Positions 27,572-47,187 of a DNA stretch of 64,000 bases are shown here, piece by piece. Origin of the DNA: Syngnathus acus (Eukaryota > Chordata > Actinopteri > Syngnathiformes > Syngnathidae); assembly GCF_901709675.1 (NCBI RefSeq), contig NC_051101.1, forward strand, positions 2,908,501 through 2,972,500. The letters are read 5' to 3'. Positions within the stretch are counted from its first letter, which is position 1. Each line of letters begins with the position of its first letter. The position numbers were made by a program, and so were the translations under genes. Under the pieces are notes generated by a model. That model had not been told where the DNA came from. It searched no databases and saw nothing but the letters and a program-made list of their open reading frames with translations.

Positions 27572-28080
27572 GTTGCTATGCCTGCAGGCCCGCCTTGACC
27601 TTCCTACACTTCACCAAAGTCCATCGGAGACGATGAAGCTGTGAACAAAACCAGTGGCATTAAAAAATACGTTTCTCAGAATGTTCTGATTCATATCAAG
27701 CAGAAAATACGATGCGTGGATTGAAGAGAATGTCAATTATCTAAACACCTGACGATTCCACTAGCTTAAAGCTAACATATAATGTGAAGTGCCATAGACA
27801 GGCTAATGGAAATTAGCAGAGATGCTATGGTAATTTTAAAACTTTTAAACAATGACTCCTTTAACACCCACGGAGAAAAGACGTATACAAACAGATCATA
27901 CAATTTTATCTAATCAAAGTCCGTTAGCTTGATGCTAACATAGAATGCCAAACACCATGAACTGGCTAATGTAAAGTATCATCGATTTGCTGCCACTGAT
28001 TGCAAAAAGCCAATTTTTGCATGATATGTTCAGAGTCTGGCAATTCTCTTTTGTGTTGACAGCAAACAAAAGCAGATGCC

Positions 28081-28232
28081 TACGGAAGAGGATTAGGGCC
28101 AGTGAGAAAAAAAACCGAGGGGTGACAGGATTCTGAGAATAAAGTCAGAATTCTGACTTCTGAGAAAAAAGTCAGAACCCTGTCACCCCTCTTTTTTTTT
28201 TTTTTCTTCACTGGCCCTAATCCTCTTCCGTA
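28081..28232. mobile_element. Palindromic 152-bp foldback element
   Basis: The two ends are a nearly perfect inverted repeat of about 50 bp (TACGGAAGAGGATTAGGGCC .. GGCCCTAATCCTCTTCCGTA). A short loop rich in GAATTCTGA-type motifs separates them. The 6-mer GATGCC flanks both sides (28075-28080 and 28233-28238). The superfamily is unknown. Confidence 0.8.
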
Positions 28233-29252
28233 GATGCCAAACCACTAAGAGTTGAAAACAACTAATATATGAAGCGTATGTATCCTCGAGTATTGTGGCT
28301 AGCAAGAGATGCTGAAGTCAAACACAAGAATAGCAGACAGATAACAAACATCTAACCACTGAGAGTATTAAAACTATAGTTTTAATTATAACTAGTAAGA
28401 CGTCAATAAAGTAGTGGCAACAGGAGCTCAGATCATTCCATTCTGTAGGCCTTCTCCATTCAAAAGCAAAATGCCACCAATATAAATTGAGGAATAAATG
28501 CCCAATTTTCCATATTGTATTTCAATTTTCACATTTCAACAAATGAGCGTGATGCGCACTTTACGGTTTAGGTCAAAACGAAGTCCAAATAAAAAAAGGT
28601 ACTATATGTAACAAAGGCAAGGATAATTAAGTTGACTGGAGAAGAAACTCAGGTTGGGCTGGTTCGAAAAATGTCACACATGCATGAAACCTTTAAAAGG
28701 CGTTACACTTGGCAACTGCTGGATTGTTCCTACCTGTGACATTTTCAAACTACTTTGGATTTTTTAACACCTAGGAGAACATTAGCCAGTTAAAAATGTT
28801 AACCCAAAGAGATCGTCACAACCATATTAAAAGTACCAAAAGACAAATTATGATTTGGTTTTAAAAGCCTGTTAGTTACTTACTACCTTCATAGCATGAA
28901 AGCTATTTCTCCCTTTTTAGACAACCGAACAAGCCAGAGATGAGCCAAAAGAGCACCCCAAATTAAATATTTTCAAATCAGGACAACCTGAAATAGTATA
29001 TCACGTCAATTTACCGTATTTTATTTTTTACTTGTCTCCATTAAATGAGGTGGATGAGATGTTACTCCAAAGACAAGAGGACGGTTCATCGAGAAATTAC
29101 TCGGGCGTGAAAACACAATATGGTGTCGTAATACGCGCAACAGGACGTTTATTATGAGATTATAGATTATGAGTAATTAAACGCACGAATCCTTCGATAA
29201 ATTCGAGGGTAACTGAAAACGAGACCTTGTAGTGACTCGGCTTGTCACTTAC

Positions 29253-29480
29253 GTCGGTTTCCGGCTGAGCGTCGCCCACCTGAACGAAGACGTGAGGCTC
29301 AGTGCGTAAACTTTCACTTGCGTTCGTCACCGGACCCGGACAGCAAGCGCGGCGAGTGGCCACTTTCAAGAAACCGGCCAGCTCCAATTCCACCCGCGTT
29401 GTAGTTGCGTTTAGAGATAAACAATCCAATGAGGTGAAACCTGCGGCAAAGAGCACACGACGAGCGGAGGAGGCGGTCTT
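29253..29480 (-). promoter_or_regulatory. Possible tnfrsf1a non-coding exon 1 and promoter
   Basis: The first coding exon of tnfrsf1a is preceded by an acceptor-like site, so an upstream exon is needed. Here a GC-richer stretch ends in a strong donor (GAC|GTAAGTGA, exon edge 29253) on the correct strand. The promoter boundary is a guess. Confidence 0.4.
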
Positions 29481-29587
29481 AAACGGGAACTAGTTGAGTC
29501 ACGCTACCATTTCAAGGAACCCTTCGTTGGGCATTTAACCCTATCCAACCAACGGATTGACGGACGGATTAGATTAGAATCTAATTA

Positions 29588-29590
29588 GAT

Positions 29591-29668
<78 letters not shown>
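29588..29668. repeat. (GATA)n microsatellite
   Basis: About twenty GATA units. Confidence 0.97.
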
Positions 29669-29806
29669 AATAGCCCACAGATAATTTTATTTAAAAACTG
29701 AGCATTGTTATGACACATGAGACAACGTGTCTTCACGGTGTGCATAAGCGTTTTCTCTTCAGTACACATGCACTGTACTCAAAACAGCCACATTGTCATC
29801 GATGTA

Positions 29807-30139
29807 CAGTGCTCCCTCGCTACTTCGCGTTTCGTTTATCGCGTCTTCACTACGTCGCGGATTTTTTTTCCAAAATTAAAAAAAACTTTTAAAAGTCAAA
29901 ATAAAACTTCTAAATTGAGGAAACGTGTCTAACCTTTAGGACAATTTAATATTGCTCCAAATGTTCGTTTACATTCCTTTAGAAGTCCGTTTTCGCGTGT
30001 TAGCACGATCGTGAATGAGCATCTTTCGGCTAACTCGTTAGCCTGCCCAGTACTTCTTGTTGGTGACCGTACTTCGCGGATTTCACTTATCGCGGGTGGT
30101 TTTTGGAACCAATTATCCGCGATAAACGAGGGATTACTG
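29807..30139. mobile_element. 333-bp pogo/Tigger-like MITE, copy 2 (inverted)
   Basis: The same element as at 40-372, in reverse orientation and of identical length, starting CAGTGCTCCCTCGC and ending GAGGGATTACTG. It is flanked by TA (29805-29806 and 30140-30141). Internal identity to copy 1 is high across the whole length. Confidence 0.9.
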
Positions 30140-30141
30140 TA

Positions 30142-31564
30142 GTTCAGAACCTCAAAAAAGTTCCCACCATGTGTGCCTCTCCCAAGTGTCCTTGTGTCAA
30201 GCTTTACATGTGACTCCCTGGCAGCAAGCACCGTCAAGTCGGTGCACAATCATTGTGTTGACTCATCATGTCAAAGACTTCCCGTTTCGCGGTCTCAGTT
30301 TTGGTGGAAATGAGTTCAAGCAAGTGGCTGCTAGCTGTGCGGTTGAGCCGTCGGCACAATACTTTGAAAATGAGCCACTGGAAGTAGCGATGACTAACAA
30401 GCCGACAAAAGGTCTTTCTCTGTTTTGCTTTGGTTTTCTCGTCCAGGCACTCATATCACGACGGCGTCTTAATGATTATCTCTTTGCAACCACATGAGCG
30501 CTTGCAGCTTCTGATTGGTATTGTTTCACTTTTGTCATCGAATGAGCCCAGCACTTTATCACTGAAACCTTTTATCACGGGGGGGGAATACCTATCTGTG
30601 AAAATCCGTGAAACCAGCGAGACCAAAACTAGTTAGAAAATGTCACCTTTAGATGGCCTAAAACTTCTCAAATAGTATTGCCAGTTTTGTGTAATCCTGA
30701 TGCCAAACTCAACCACAAAAACGGTATAAAAACAGCAAAGCTCACTTGATAATGTATTCCCTGATTTCATCCAACCATCTAAATATTGCTTCATTTTGGA
30801 AGCGCTAAGCACTGTTTGCTGACCTGAGTCAATAGAGCTTTGCATTTCAGCCACTTTTGGACTTTAACATCTGTCCTGTCATCAAATGAAAAGCATCGTG
30901 AAGACACAAAAACAAAAAGCTAAAGAAAGACTAGCACCGGAACAAAAGTAAACGCTGATTGGTGTTTTTAAAGCATACACTATTTCACACTATTCAGGAG
31001 TATTTGAATGAAGAACAATGAACTAAAATGAAGAAAAAAACATGAAATTAAAAGTAAAAATTCTTTCAAAAACAATGACTATTAAAACTACATCTCACGT
31101 TTACAAAGCAAACGCAAACGAACTAAATTTAAAGCTAGTGGCACCATTTTTTTCTGATAGTTCCAAATATGTTATGATTATTATTACTACTATTAAATAA
31201 AGTTTTTAAGAGGCCACTTTATGACTTGTAATCATCTCTCTCTTCCTGTTCAGACAAATCAGGCAACAATCGAGGAGCGAGAAGACAACCTGACGTTTAG
31301 CAAACACTACATCATAACAATTAACCGCCGATGGGATCACATTCCTTCAAAGAACACTTGTGTAAATTACTAGTCGCTGTGCTCCACTAATTATGAGGGG
31401 CGGGTCCAGCCTAAATTGGTACATCCATGTCTTTTCGTGTCACTCTGGATGCCCTGCTGCCTTCCTTTCTTCTCACTTTCCTAGCAGACAGTGGCTCTTC
31501 CCGGCGTTTGCTAAACTTACAGAAGAAATGTCCCGCTCTGGTGAGGTGTTCTGAGGTCCATGCT
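30142..31564. other. Intergenic, downstream of the cd27/ltbr-like receptor
   Basis: No gene is recognised. Short open frames are unconvincing. Part is probably the 3' UTR of the receptor that ends at 31565. Confidence 0.4.
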
Positions 31565-34201
31565 TCAAGCTTCTGCTTCTTCTTTGGATACGTGCCAGTC
31601 TTTGCCTTCCTCCTGAGAGGGGAAGAAGATGGCCTCGCTGGTTCTCTCCTCCTCAGAGAGGGGCACACTAGGTGAGACGGGAGGAGGAGCGTCTTCGGTC
31701 TCCTCCTCGTTGTTGTCGTCCTTCTTTTCCATCACGGGTCCCACTGGACCGGTAAATTGACTCAGCCAGCTGACGATGACCGTCCCTGCGTTGTGGACGT
31801 GCACAGCACCTGCGCAGACGTTCCGTAATTCAAACATCTCGGAGTAGCGAGCACACGTGTGGATACTAAGATGGACAAAAAGGTTTCATACCACATGGGT
31901 CGATGGGGAAAGGCTGAGTTGACTCCTTCTCCTTGCCAGCATCATTGGGAGCACTCTGGAGTGTAAAAATACATCCGCTTTGAGAGTTTAAAAAAAAATT
32001 TCGCCAAATTTCTTCATGTTCTTTTTGTTTCCTGATATTTAAAAATATAAAAATAAATCCAGTGAACCCTGGCACAAACATTGAAAATTCATGACACCCT
32101 CAAAATGGTTTAAAATGACCTCAGGGTGCCACAAGAGGGCAGCAAAGCAATTGTCATACAGTATATTCTCCAGCACTTTCTTTGACGCACTCAAAAAGTT
32201 TTGTCGTGTGCGTCACTCACCTTGTTGCACAATTTGATGACTGCTGCAAAACATGAATATCACACTTTTATTACCAGGCTTGCCAAAATATTCAAATCCA
32301 TCAATCACATTTCACAGAATTGTCATCTTACCTCGTTTCAAATACGTTCCCTCTCCTGAGCGGCGGTTGCAGAGCAGGACCACAAGGGCCACGGTTACCA
32401 CGACAACCATGGGGAGGACAATGTTCACCAACCAAGGTCCCCCACGGTCCTCTGCGTCGCAAACGGGGACACCTTCAGCAAAGCAGCTGCAAAATTCTCG
32501 ACACTTTACATATAAAACCCACGACTCACCTTTGTTAGTGTGCGAGCTGCTTCCAGGCAGACCGTCATTTCTGGATGAGATATACAAAATATATCTTCAA
32601 GTTAAGATCATAAAACTATGCCAAAATCAATTATGAGTATAACCATTTCTGACTGTTAATAATTATGACAGTTGATGCTTATGCATTACTTACTTGTGAA
32701 ATGAGCTGGCGGAGTGGCTGCCGTCTCCTGAAGGTGAGCTGGAAGGAGAATTTTCTTCTTCATTTGGCGCTGTTGTTTTTGTCCTCATTGTTGTCCATGT
32801 CACTGAGGGATGAAGCACAGCGCTTTAATAACTGACTAGATAATATTTTGTTACGTAGTGGCAAAGGACAGATATTTTCTGTATTCAAGGAACCCAAAAC
32901 ATATTTGCGTAGTTTCATGTTTTCACCAATTAAAACAAGCTTTGTAAATATTTTGCTTACGGGTCCCTTGGTGAGTTGCAAAAGCTGAATTTTTGATAAA
33001 TGACATTGCCAAGACTTGTCAGCACTTGTCAGCATCGGGTTACCTGTTGTGGTTGCGACACAGTTTTTGCAGTTGTCAGAATACGCCACCTCAGCCGTGC
33101 AGCGGAAGCCGTCCTGGCATGTGCACTTGAGGTTCGACGTGCTGCTGCAGTTCGCCAGCACCCTCTGATTGAATTCTGACAAAGAACATTTTATGGGCTT
33201 CCATAATGTTGTGACCATCCAGTGCATGAACAACGCAGCTCTACCAGGCCTGCAGTCGCCGTAGCAACGATGGCAGCTACCCTCACGGTTCCGATCGGTG
33301 GTGTAGTACCCGGCGGGACACGGCGCGCACTGCTCGCAAGATTTCTGGTACTGACCTGAGAAAAAAAAAAAAAAAAAACACGTGACGTGCCAACCAAGAG
33401 ATCCGAGGCAGGATGTGGTCATGTACTTTATAGCCCAAGCTAGCAGAGCGCCGCTGCGTTATTTGTCAGCATCGATAGAAACACGGGTAGGGCGTGGGAA
33501 AAGATGAAAAGGCTGTCATACTTTGCCACATTCTTTTCCATCCGTTTACGGTTCCATTGATAAGTGGCCGTGAGTCAAAGCATTGTGAGCAAAAGGCAGA
33601 GATGTGCAAAATGTGCTTTTGTATGACGCATCGCACGCTTTGCAAAAAACATGCAACGCAACATTAAACATGAAAAATTGAACCAGTTCAATTTCCTGAC
33701 GATTCCGCTTATTGATTCCTTAAATGACATCACATGTAAAACGTACGTACAGTGGTGACCTAATCCAAATTCACAAATTCTTGAGCAAAACTACAAGTAA
33801 GAATTTGCCGTTAATTACGTGTTTCGCAAGAACAAAAAAGGAAGACTTTGCCCAAAAAATTGTTTCCCTCACCTGCAGGGCACATCTTACAGCTCGTCCC
33901 GAGAGCTGCACGCTGAACCGACAAGACGTTCCTCTCCGTCTGCAATTTTGCATTGCATTGTTAATCTTCCAAAAATAAACGTAAGATCTTAGTTAAAAAA
34001 TATCAAATCAACATACTTCCTTGACACCAATTACTTTTTGGGCGCCATCTAGTGGCATCCTATACTTTTATAAATGGAACAAAAACTTTAAATAAAAAAA
34101 AAGCCTTGTCAGCACTTTTGTGACCTTACCAGCGGTAAGGTGAGAAGCAGCCGTGCAGATGCCAACAGGACGCTGAGCAAATATTGCACTTTGAGGTCCA
34201 T
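31565..34201 (-). CDS. TNF receptor superfamily member of the CD27/LTBR locus
   Basis: Exons (high to low): 34201-34130, 33939-33873, 33355-33245, 33175-33044, 32802-32694, 32570-32530, 32451-32332, 32243-32221, 31955-31892, 31809-31565, all in phase, giving 327 aa. A signal peptide is followed by cysteine-rich repeats (KMCPAGQYQKSCEQCAPCP; CHRCYGDCRPG; CSSTSNLKCTCQDGFRC). Next comes a Ser/Thr-rich stalk, one membrane helix (about residues 184-206, LVNIVLPMVVVVTVALVVLL) and a 120-residue tail without a death domain. The tail carries HNAGTVIVSWLSQFTG and, near its end, PSQEE, which fits the TRAF2-binding pattern (P/S/A/T)x(Q/E)E. Human CD27 and LTBR lie in this neighbourhood, and the CTCQDGFRC repeat is CD27-like. 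I cannot decide between cd27, ltbr and a fish-specific member. The acceptor at 32241-32246 is a tandem NAGNAG. Confidence 0.85.
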
Positions 34202-35123
34202 CCTGCGAGGCCACAGAAAAAAAAACAATCACAAAAACGCATTTGCATCATCCCGCCACATTTGTTTTACCTTCATCTGTGACGCCGCTTCGGTTCTCCG
34301 GAAGTTCAATGCCGGCCGTTTTCACTTTGTGTTACTTTTCATGCCGCTTGCCTCCACCCATTGTCGGCGTCACTCTTTCCTCCCCAGCTGACGTCGCGTC
34401 CGCTCACGCACGCGCAAGCGTCGCCTCGCCACTTAAAGGCAGGCGAGGTTTCGCTCAAACGGAAACTCATCCTCTGCTACAGGTTTATTAAAAGTTTTTC
34501 AAGCACACTAAAAATAGAACAGGCACCAAATCAAATTGCAAGATGTCTAGAAAATTGCATCTGTGAGCAGGCATGTGCTTGTAATCTTTTTTTTTTTTTT
34601 TTAATTGATCGTTCAATAAGAGAGTGAGACAAGAATCACACTTGGTATGTTGCTGAGATACGTCGTTTATTCTTTCCCCTCTCGTTTGACATACAGAACA
34701 CCTCGCAACAAACGGTTCCATGTACAATTTTGACCTAACGAACAAACAAAAAAGGTTTGAAAGGAAACACAGCTTCGTTTTTACTCTTACTGTGAAATGA
34801 AACTTTTTTTTTCACCCGCTGTTTATATTCTAGCTCGGCTACTGCAGCATACGCTTGTTTTTTTCCCCCCTTGCATCAGTAAAACCAAACTTACCATTTT
34901 TCTTAAAATGGATTATTTTGCATTATCGTTACATAACGTTGCCCACGTGGGGACTGCTCAATAGAATAATTCTGAGGGAAAAAAAAAAAAGAAGTTGGCC
35001 AAATTTGGATGTTGGTCTCTGCCAAAGAGTGCCAATAAGGAGAAAAAGCTCATTAAATTTAAAGCAACAACAACAAAATTAATAATAATAATAACAATAA
35101 AAATATTAATAATGGCTCTAAAG
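34202..35123. other. Upstream of the receptor gene, then non-coding
   Basis: 34202-34460 is the likely receptor promoter and 5' UTR, GC-rich around 34380-34440. After that there is AT-rich sequence with no gene seen; a - strand AATAAA at 34667-34672 could end the iffo1 transcript. Confidence 0.35.
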
Positions 35124-35427
35124 CAGGGGTCACCAACCTTTTTGAAGTTGGGAGCTACTTCAAGGGCACCGAATAATGCAAAGGTCGACCACTTTGATAA
35201 TACACTTCTGAAATAACAAAGTTACACAGTGTACCTTTAATTTTATATTTTTATTAATGATATTCTATGTGAAGACACTGAACATTAATGTTAGTGGGAA
35301 GCCTGGCATTGCATGCTCTTCACCAGTGTACTGTAAACTATTTTTAGAACTGGCCTATGGCCGACTGATGTGGTCGCTGCGGGCGACTGATGTGGTCGCC
35401 GCGGGCGACCTGGTGCGGTGACCCCTG
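35124..35427. mobile_element. hAT MITE, 304 bp
   Basis: Terminal inverted repeats CAGGGGTCACC and GGTGACCCCTG are flanked by an identical 8-bp duplication CTCTAAAG (35116-35123 and 35428-35435). It contains tandem GTGGTCGC(C/T)GCGGGCGAC units near the right end. Confidence 0.92.
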
Positions 35428-35435
35428 CTCTAAAG

Positions 35436-36982
35436 CTTCTCTTGATGTTGTCATTACTCAAGTGCTTGTGATAACATTGTCGGAGCAGCCGGGACATTAC
35501 GTCATTGCTGAGGACTATTTATTGCGTACTAAATAATGAATTTCAAGACACGACACAAGCAGAGCGGGGAAATCGATTGTTCCTTACTATTGACAAAAGA
35601 ACAACTGGGCTGCTTGTGCTTCCATCTTCATTTGCTCCGGTAAACCTCTTAATAGTATTTTGGATGAAAACATTCTCAATTGGGCTGCACACTGTCACAT
35701 GCATTCGACCAAACTGGCTGGGAAATCGAAAGCAAATGGAACGTCTCGTTCTTGCAGCTTTCAGCTTCAGTCAAACAGCACCATGCATTATGGGAATATA
35801 GTAACTTCTTGCCCCTAAATTGAACAACTTGATCATTTCGCCACCTTCCAGCAGCACGCTAAAGAGTTTTCAGTGATGGCTTCAGAGAGCAAACGTAGTT
35901 TTTCTATTTACAGTTTCTCAGTTACAGCTTGACGAGCGATAGCGCCGGTTGCTTCGTTGCTTTGCTTGTTCCTTTCTATGTGCAAAACTCAAGGTTGACT
36001 TTAATCACATCAAGCACGTCGGTAAGGATGAAGAAAAAAAAAAAAGCACAGGTCAGTTAAAGTGCGCTGGGACAATAATGAGCTCACACGTCCCAAAATT
36101 CCCAAGACGTGACCAATCATTTTTTGTCATTGTGACAAAAGGTTGGCGTGTTATCAGCGACGTTTCGAGTTTGGATCAAAAAAGCACGTTTCATTCTCGC
36201 AATTGACAAATGCAGCTTTGCGGCCTGATCGAGTTTCTGCGTGGAACCAATGTGAGCTGCGGCTGCAAGGCAGTAAAACGCTGAGTCGTGACATCGGAAC
36301 ATGAGTGGGAAAGTGCACGCCATCCACACAGTTGGTGGGAAAACAAAGAATTTGACTTTGGCTAGCTAGACATATTTGCTCCTCGCTATATTAGAGTGAA
36401 AATGTTTCCTATTGACTATATTTGTGTTGTCATTTTGTCATCAATGAGTGGAACTGCGTCTATAATGATGCTATGCAATGCTCACTTGTCTTATTTGCGA
36501 ATGAGGTACACGTCAACACGGGAAATAAACCTGGAGAAAATTCTGTGAGAAATTGTACAATAAGTGAAGCACTGTTGTGGCGACGACTGGATTGTTTTTG
36601 ATAACAGTTGGCTGACATGCGGCACGAAAACCAAACAATTTTATACCGTACTCATTGTTGCTAGCTTAACCTAACAAGTAACCTCCCAAGAAAACGCTGT
36701 CAATTGTTTTGCTCCTTAAAAATGCTTTTTGCCTCTTCTCATGTTATATGCTACCAAATGGAAGCTCTTCGAAGCAGCAACAAAAATTGGTCAGTCCGCC
36801 ACTCATTGGAATGCTTCACATTTTGTACCAAATCTTACTAAATGTTAGCATGTTAGCAGGCTACTTGACAAGCTGGTGTATGACGACTGCATCTACGATA
36901 CAAATATTGACTACTGCAAAGATGACAGAGATGTTTGGCGGCGTTGTGACGGCACGGGTCACCTGACCGCGGCGGCCAGGTG
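35436..36982. other. Non-coding, possible iffo1 3' UTR
   Basis: No coding exon, RNA gene or element with clear ends was found. The interval follows the iffo1 stop codon on the - strand, so part may be its 3' UTR. Confidence 0.4.
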
Positions 36983-41428
<4,446 letters not shown>

Positions 41429-41473
41429 GCTATGGTACGGGAAACTAAAACGCTGCAGATCTGGCATGAACAC

Positions 41474-42060
41474 GGGCGGGATATGGCTCTCTTGAAGCAG
41501 AATAATGTGACTAAAAACACCGATTAAAAAAAATAAAGGACCGAACGGTCGAGATGCGCAGCGTTTACCTTCTTATATAACTGTCTCTCAATTAGATTTA
41601 TCCTCACAGATTAGAAGGAAGGTCTTAACGTCGACTGCTGATGTTGTTGGGTTAACTCGGTGTCACAAGGCCCCCCCCGTTCCAAAAAAAAAACAAAAAA
41701 TAGCCAAAATCTTCACTGAATGCACAACACGGAACACGGCGACACGGTGGAGGATTTGTCCCAAAAAAGGCGACTAAAAGCAGATGGATGAAGGAGAAAT
41801 CTGAAGTGAGCGAGTCCCTCGGAATTATGGCAACAAAATGTGACCGCAGGACAAGTGCAGCTGATACAAGCTTTACCGTAATGACAAGAGCAAACGAGCA
41901 AGAGGTCCCCCGTAACTTTCTTTAGCGCACCAAATTGCACTACTAGAAATGAGAAGCAAAGGATCAATGAAAATTCAATCAGAAATTACGTGAAAATGCT
42001 GAAAGATGTTGTCACTGAGCTGAAATTACGGAATGAGAAATTAATAGAAGTTTGTCTACA
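41474..42060. other. iffo1 upstream region
   Basis: This holds the sequence before the iffo1 start, probably its 5' UTR and promoter. No other gene is seen. Confidence 0.4.
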
Positions 42061-42072
42061 CAGGGTAGTACG

Positions 42073-43330
42073 TCAAACAATGCGGATGTTTTGAAAGCGC
42101 GCCCCCATGCGGGTGTGAGCGGTATTGTTGACGTCATAACAGCCTGATTGATTCGTGTTTGGAATGAGAAGCATTTCCACCTGTATTGTCATGACTGAAT
42201 TTGGAAGACATTTATGGTAGTAGTTCACAAGACCAAGATATGACCTGAGCTGTGACATGTTCTCCGGTTTTGGTGCTTGCAATATGGCTTCAACTTTTTC
42301 CAGTGACTTATGTTTATCTCTGATGTGTGATTTTATTTTTGAAAAACTCACATTTACTTTACTTTGCACGAAGGCCGTACTCACTCAGCCTGTTGAGAAT
42401 CTTGCTGAGGTTTTCAAGATGTTCTTCATCGTTTTTTCCTGTCATGATGATGTCATCAAGGTTAACATTGAACTGGACTGTTTTTGTTTGTCAAGTGTTA
42501 TAGAACAGACATACATGTTCAAGTAGTTGCATATAAGTTATCCCATATTTACTCAATGTTTGTTCAAGTAACTCCATACAAGTTATCTCACTTTTACTTA
42601 AAATCTGTTGAAGTGTTTGCACAAAAGGTATCCAATTATTTATTCAATATTATTGTGTGAAAGTCTAGTTGCATTGTTTCACAGGAAAACGGCACTCAGC
42701 ACGCTTGGAGATATCTAATCACAGTCGAGGACGAGGCTGAGTGACTGATGAACTGCCTGTGACAAATGTTGAAATACAGAGACAAACCAGAAATGAACCA
42801 ACACTGTCCCACTGTGTCGTAGTTCCCCCAAAACTTCGAACCAGGTTTGTTCCAGACTCTCCCTGAAGGAGAGAGTAAACTTCGCCCAAAGCTATGTCTG
42901 GTGGCCCGGTATGGATAAACAAATTGAGAACCTTGCCAAATGCTGCTCAGGATGCCCAAAAAGTCCAAAACGCACCACCACAAGCACCACTTCATCTATG
43001 GGAGCGGCCATCGTCGCCATGGCAACAGGTGCATATTGATTTCACTGTTCCATTCATGAACTTTATGTTCCTGATCGCTGTTGATGCTCATTCCAAGTGG
43101 CCAGAGGTTATCAGGATGAAGGACATGGGAGGGAGACATGGGGAGCAGACATGGAGATGTCATGTGGATCATATCCTGGATACGCAACCAAAGAATGGTA
43201 CTTCATCTCCAGACGTCCCTGGCGGTGACATGCAAACTCCTGACACTAGCACTCCGACTGCAACTGAGATTCCTGATTCCGACAAAATGTCTGCCTCTAC
43301 CCCAGCATTCTCCTGAGAGGCACAGAATGC
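42073..43330. mobile_element. Decayed Ty3/gypsy retrotransposon fragments
   Basis: On the - strand, 42200-42384 encodes a reverse-transcriptase/RNase H junction-like piece (KVEAILQAPKPENMSQLR, then YLGLVNYYHKCLP). On the + strand, about 42880-43120 encodes integrase-like pieces (WWPGMDKQIENLAKCC, then a frame change to PWQQVHIDFTVPF and FLIAVDAHSKWPEV). The two pieces are in opposite orientation and broken, so the copy has been rearranged and is inactive. No LTRs were identified. Confidence 0.7.
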
Positions 43331-44112
43331 CCCCTAAGACTTGTAATTTTTATATTATTCAACACAGAAATTTGTTCAAATCAAAATAGAGCTAAGTCTT
43401 TATTTGATATGTTTCATAAATACAGGTACTGTTTTGCTTTTTATTGACCAAAATATGACTTTGGATCATTTTAACATGATTATTTTTCTTTATTTTCTAT
43501 AGTAGTGCTCTGACCAGGGCAGCAAAGTCTACTTGTTTAAACACTACCAGAAGAACGGACCTACATTTATATCCTAATTAATATTTATTCCATGCAATTT
43601 TTTAACAGTTATTCCCATAGTTTAGCCTTGGTTTCAGTGGACTTTAAAAAATTTATAGTATGTGCTGTGGTACAGTAAAGCCCCATCCATCGCAGGTTCA
43701 GGGCTCACCGTTCATACCACTCTCGGCCACTAGATGACGGCACTTTATCGTTTGTCGAACTAAGAGTCAAACGGGAGGAATTTCAAACTCATCCTAGTTT
43801 TGATTGAAGATTATTACATGTAAAATATACTTTAATCCTGTCACATTATTTTGTGGGACAGGTTTTCTTTTGAAAATTCTGCAATTTTGTTGAACATTAT
43901 TTTTGCCTTACCCATTTGACTTGTTCGCCCAATATTTTTGTTTGACATGTAACGGTAAATGCTATAAAACCATTTTAAGTGCATTGGTGACTAGCTCTCC
44001 TTGCTCACATATACGGTGCATTACAGTTCCTTAATATGTCATAATTTTATATTTATGTGTTGAATTGTGTTAAATGCCACACAAGAGGCCACGAGTCTCA
44101 CAAAGAGGACTT
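43331..44112. other. Non-coding between gypsy remnant and gapdh
   Basis: AT-rich, no gene seen. A CTCF-core-like GGCCACTAGATGACGG lies at 43726-43741. Confidence 0.4.
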
Positions 44113-44118
44113 TTTATT
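44113..44118 (-). terminator. gapdh polyadenylation signal
   Basis: AATAAA on the - strand, about 270 nt beyond the gapdh stop codon. Confidence 0.65.
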
Positions 44119-44389
44119 TCTCCGCCAACTGCATTGCTGCAGCACCACAGACACTCAACACCTCCTCACAAACGCAGAACAGGACATTTCAGAGAAGGAC
44201 ATCTTTACAAATCATTCCTTTGTGATCTGTGGATAGGTGGGGGGGATTCTCTTCCCAGGCAGAGGGTTTCGTCTAGTAAACGCAACAAGCCAGAGCTCCG
44301 TGTGTACAGTGTTAAACCTTTTTTTTTGTTATTGTACATGTGGAACCCTGATGTGGAGAATGTGGCAAGGTGCAGTCGCCCGAGTAGAT

Positions 44390-46972
<2,583 letters not shown>

Positions 46973-47109
46973 TTTGCTTGAGTTGAGTAAGTCCTCTGCA
47001 AAGACGAAAGGGGAACGAAGAGGTTAGTCAACAAAATTGTCAATCAATCAAGGTGCTTTCAATTCAGTAGTCCGGTTTTAAGTATACGAAACACAAATTT
47101 TGCCATTAC

Positions 47110-47155
47110 CGTTTGTGAGATGCCTGAATCTGTCCTGCGACTCCAGGTGAGAGTG
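47110..47155 (-). other. gapdh non-coding exon 1
   Basis: It lies just downstream of a TATA box and ends in a donor (ACG|GTAATG) at 47110. The next exon starts at the acceptor before 46995. The 5' end is inferred at about 30 nt from the TATA box. Confidence 0.6.
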
Positions 47156-47180
47156 GGGCAGTGCAAAGTTGAACACGGCT

Positions 47181-47187
47181 TTTTATA
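47181..47187 (-). promoter_or_regulatory. gapdh TATA box
   Basis: TATAAAA on the - strand, about 210 nt upstream of the start codon and just before exon 1. It is set in GC-rich flanks, as in other vertebrate gapdh promoters. Confidence 0.7.

Noticed and set aside
29581-29769. SIYLSIYL repeat peptide
   Set aside because: Translation of the GATA microsatellite.
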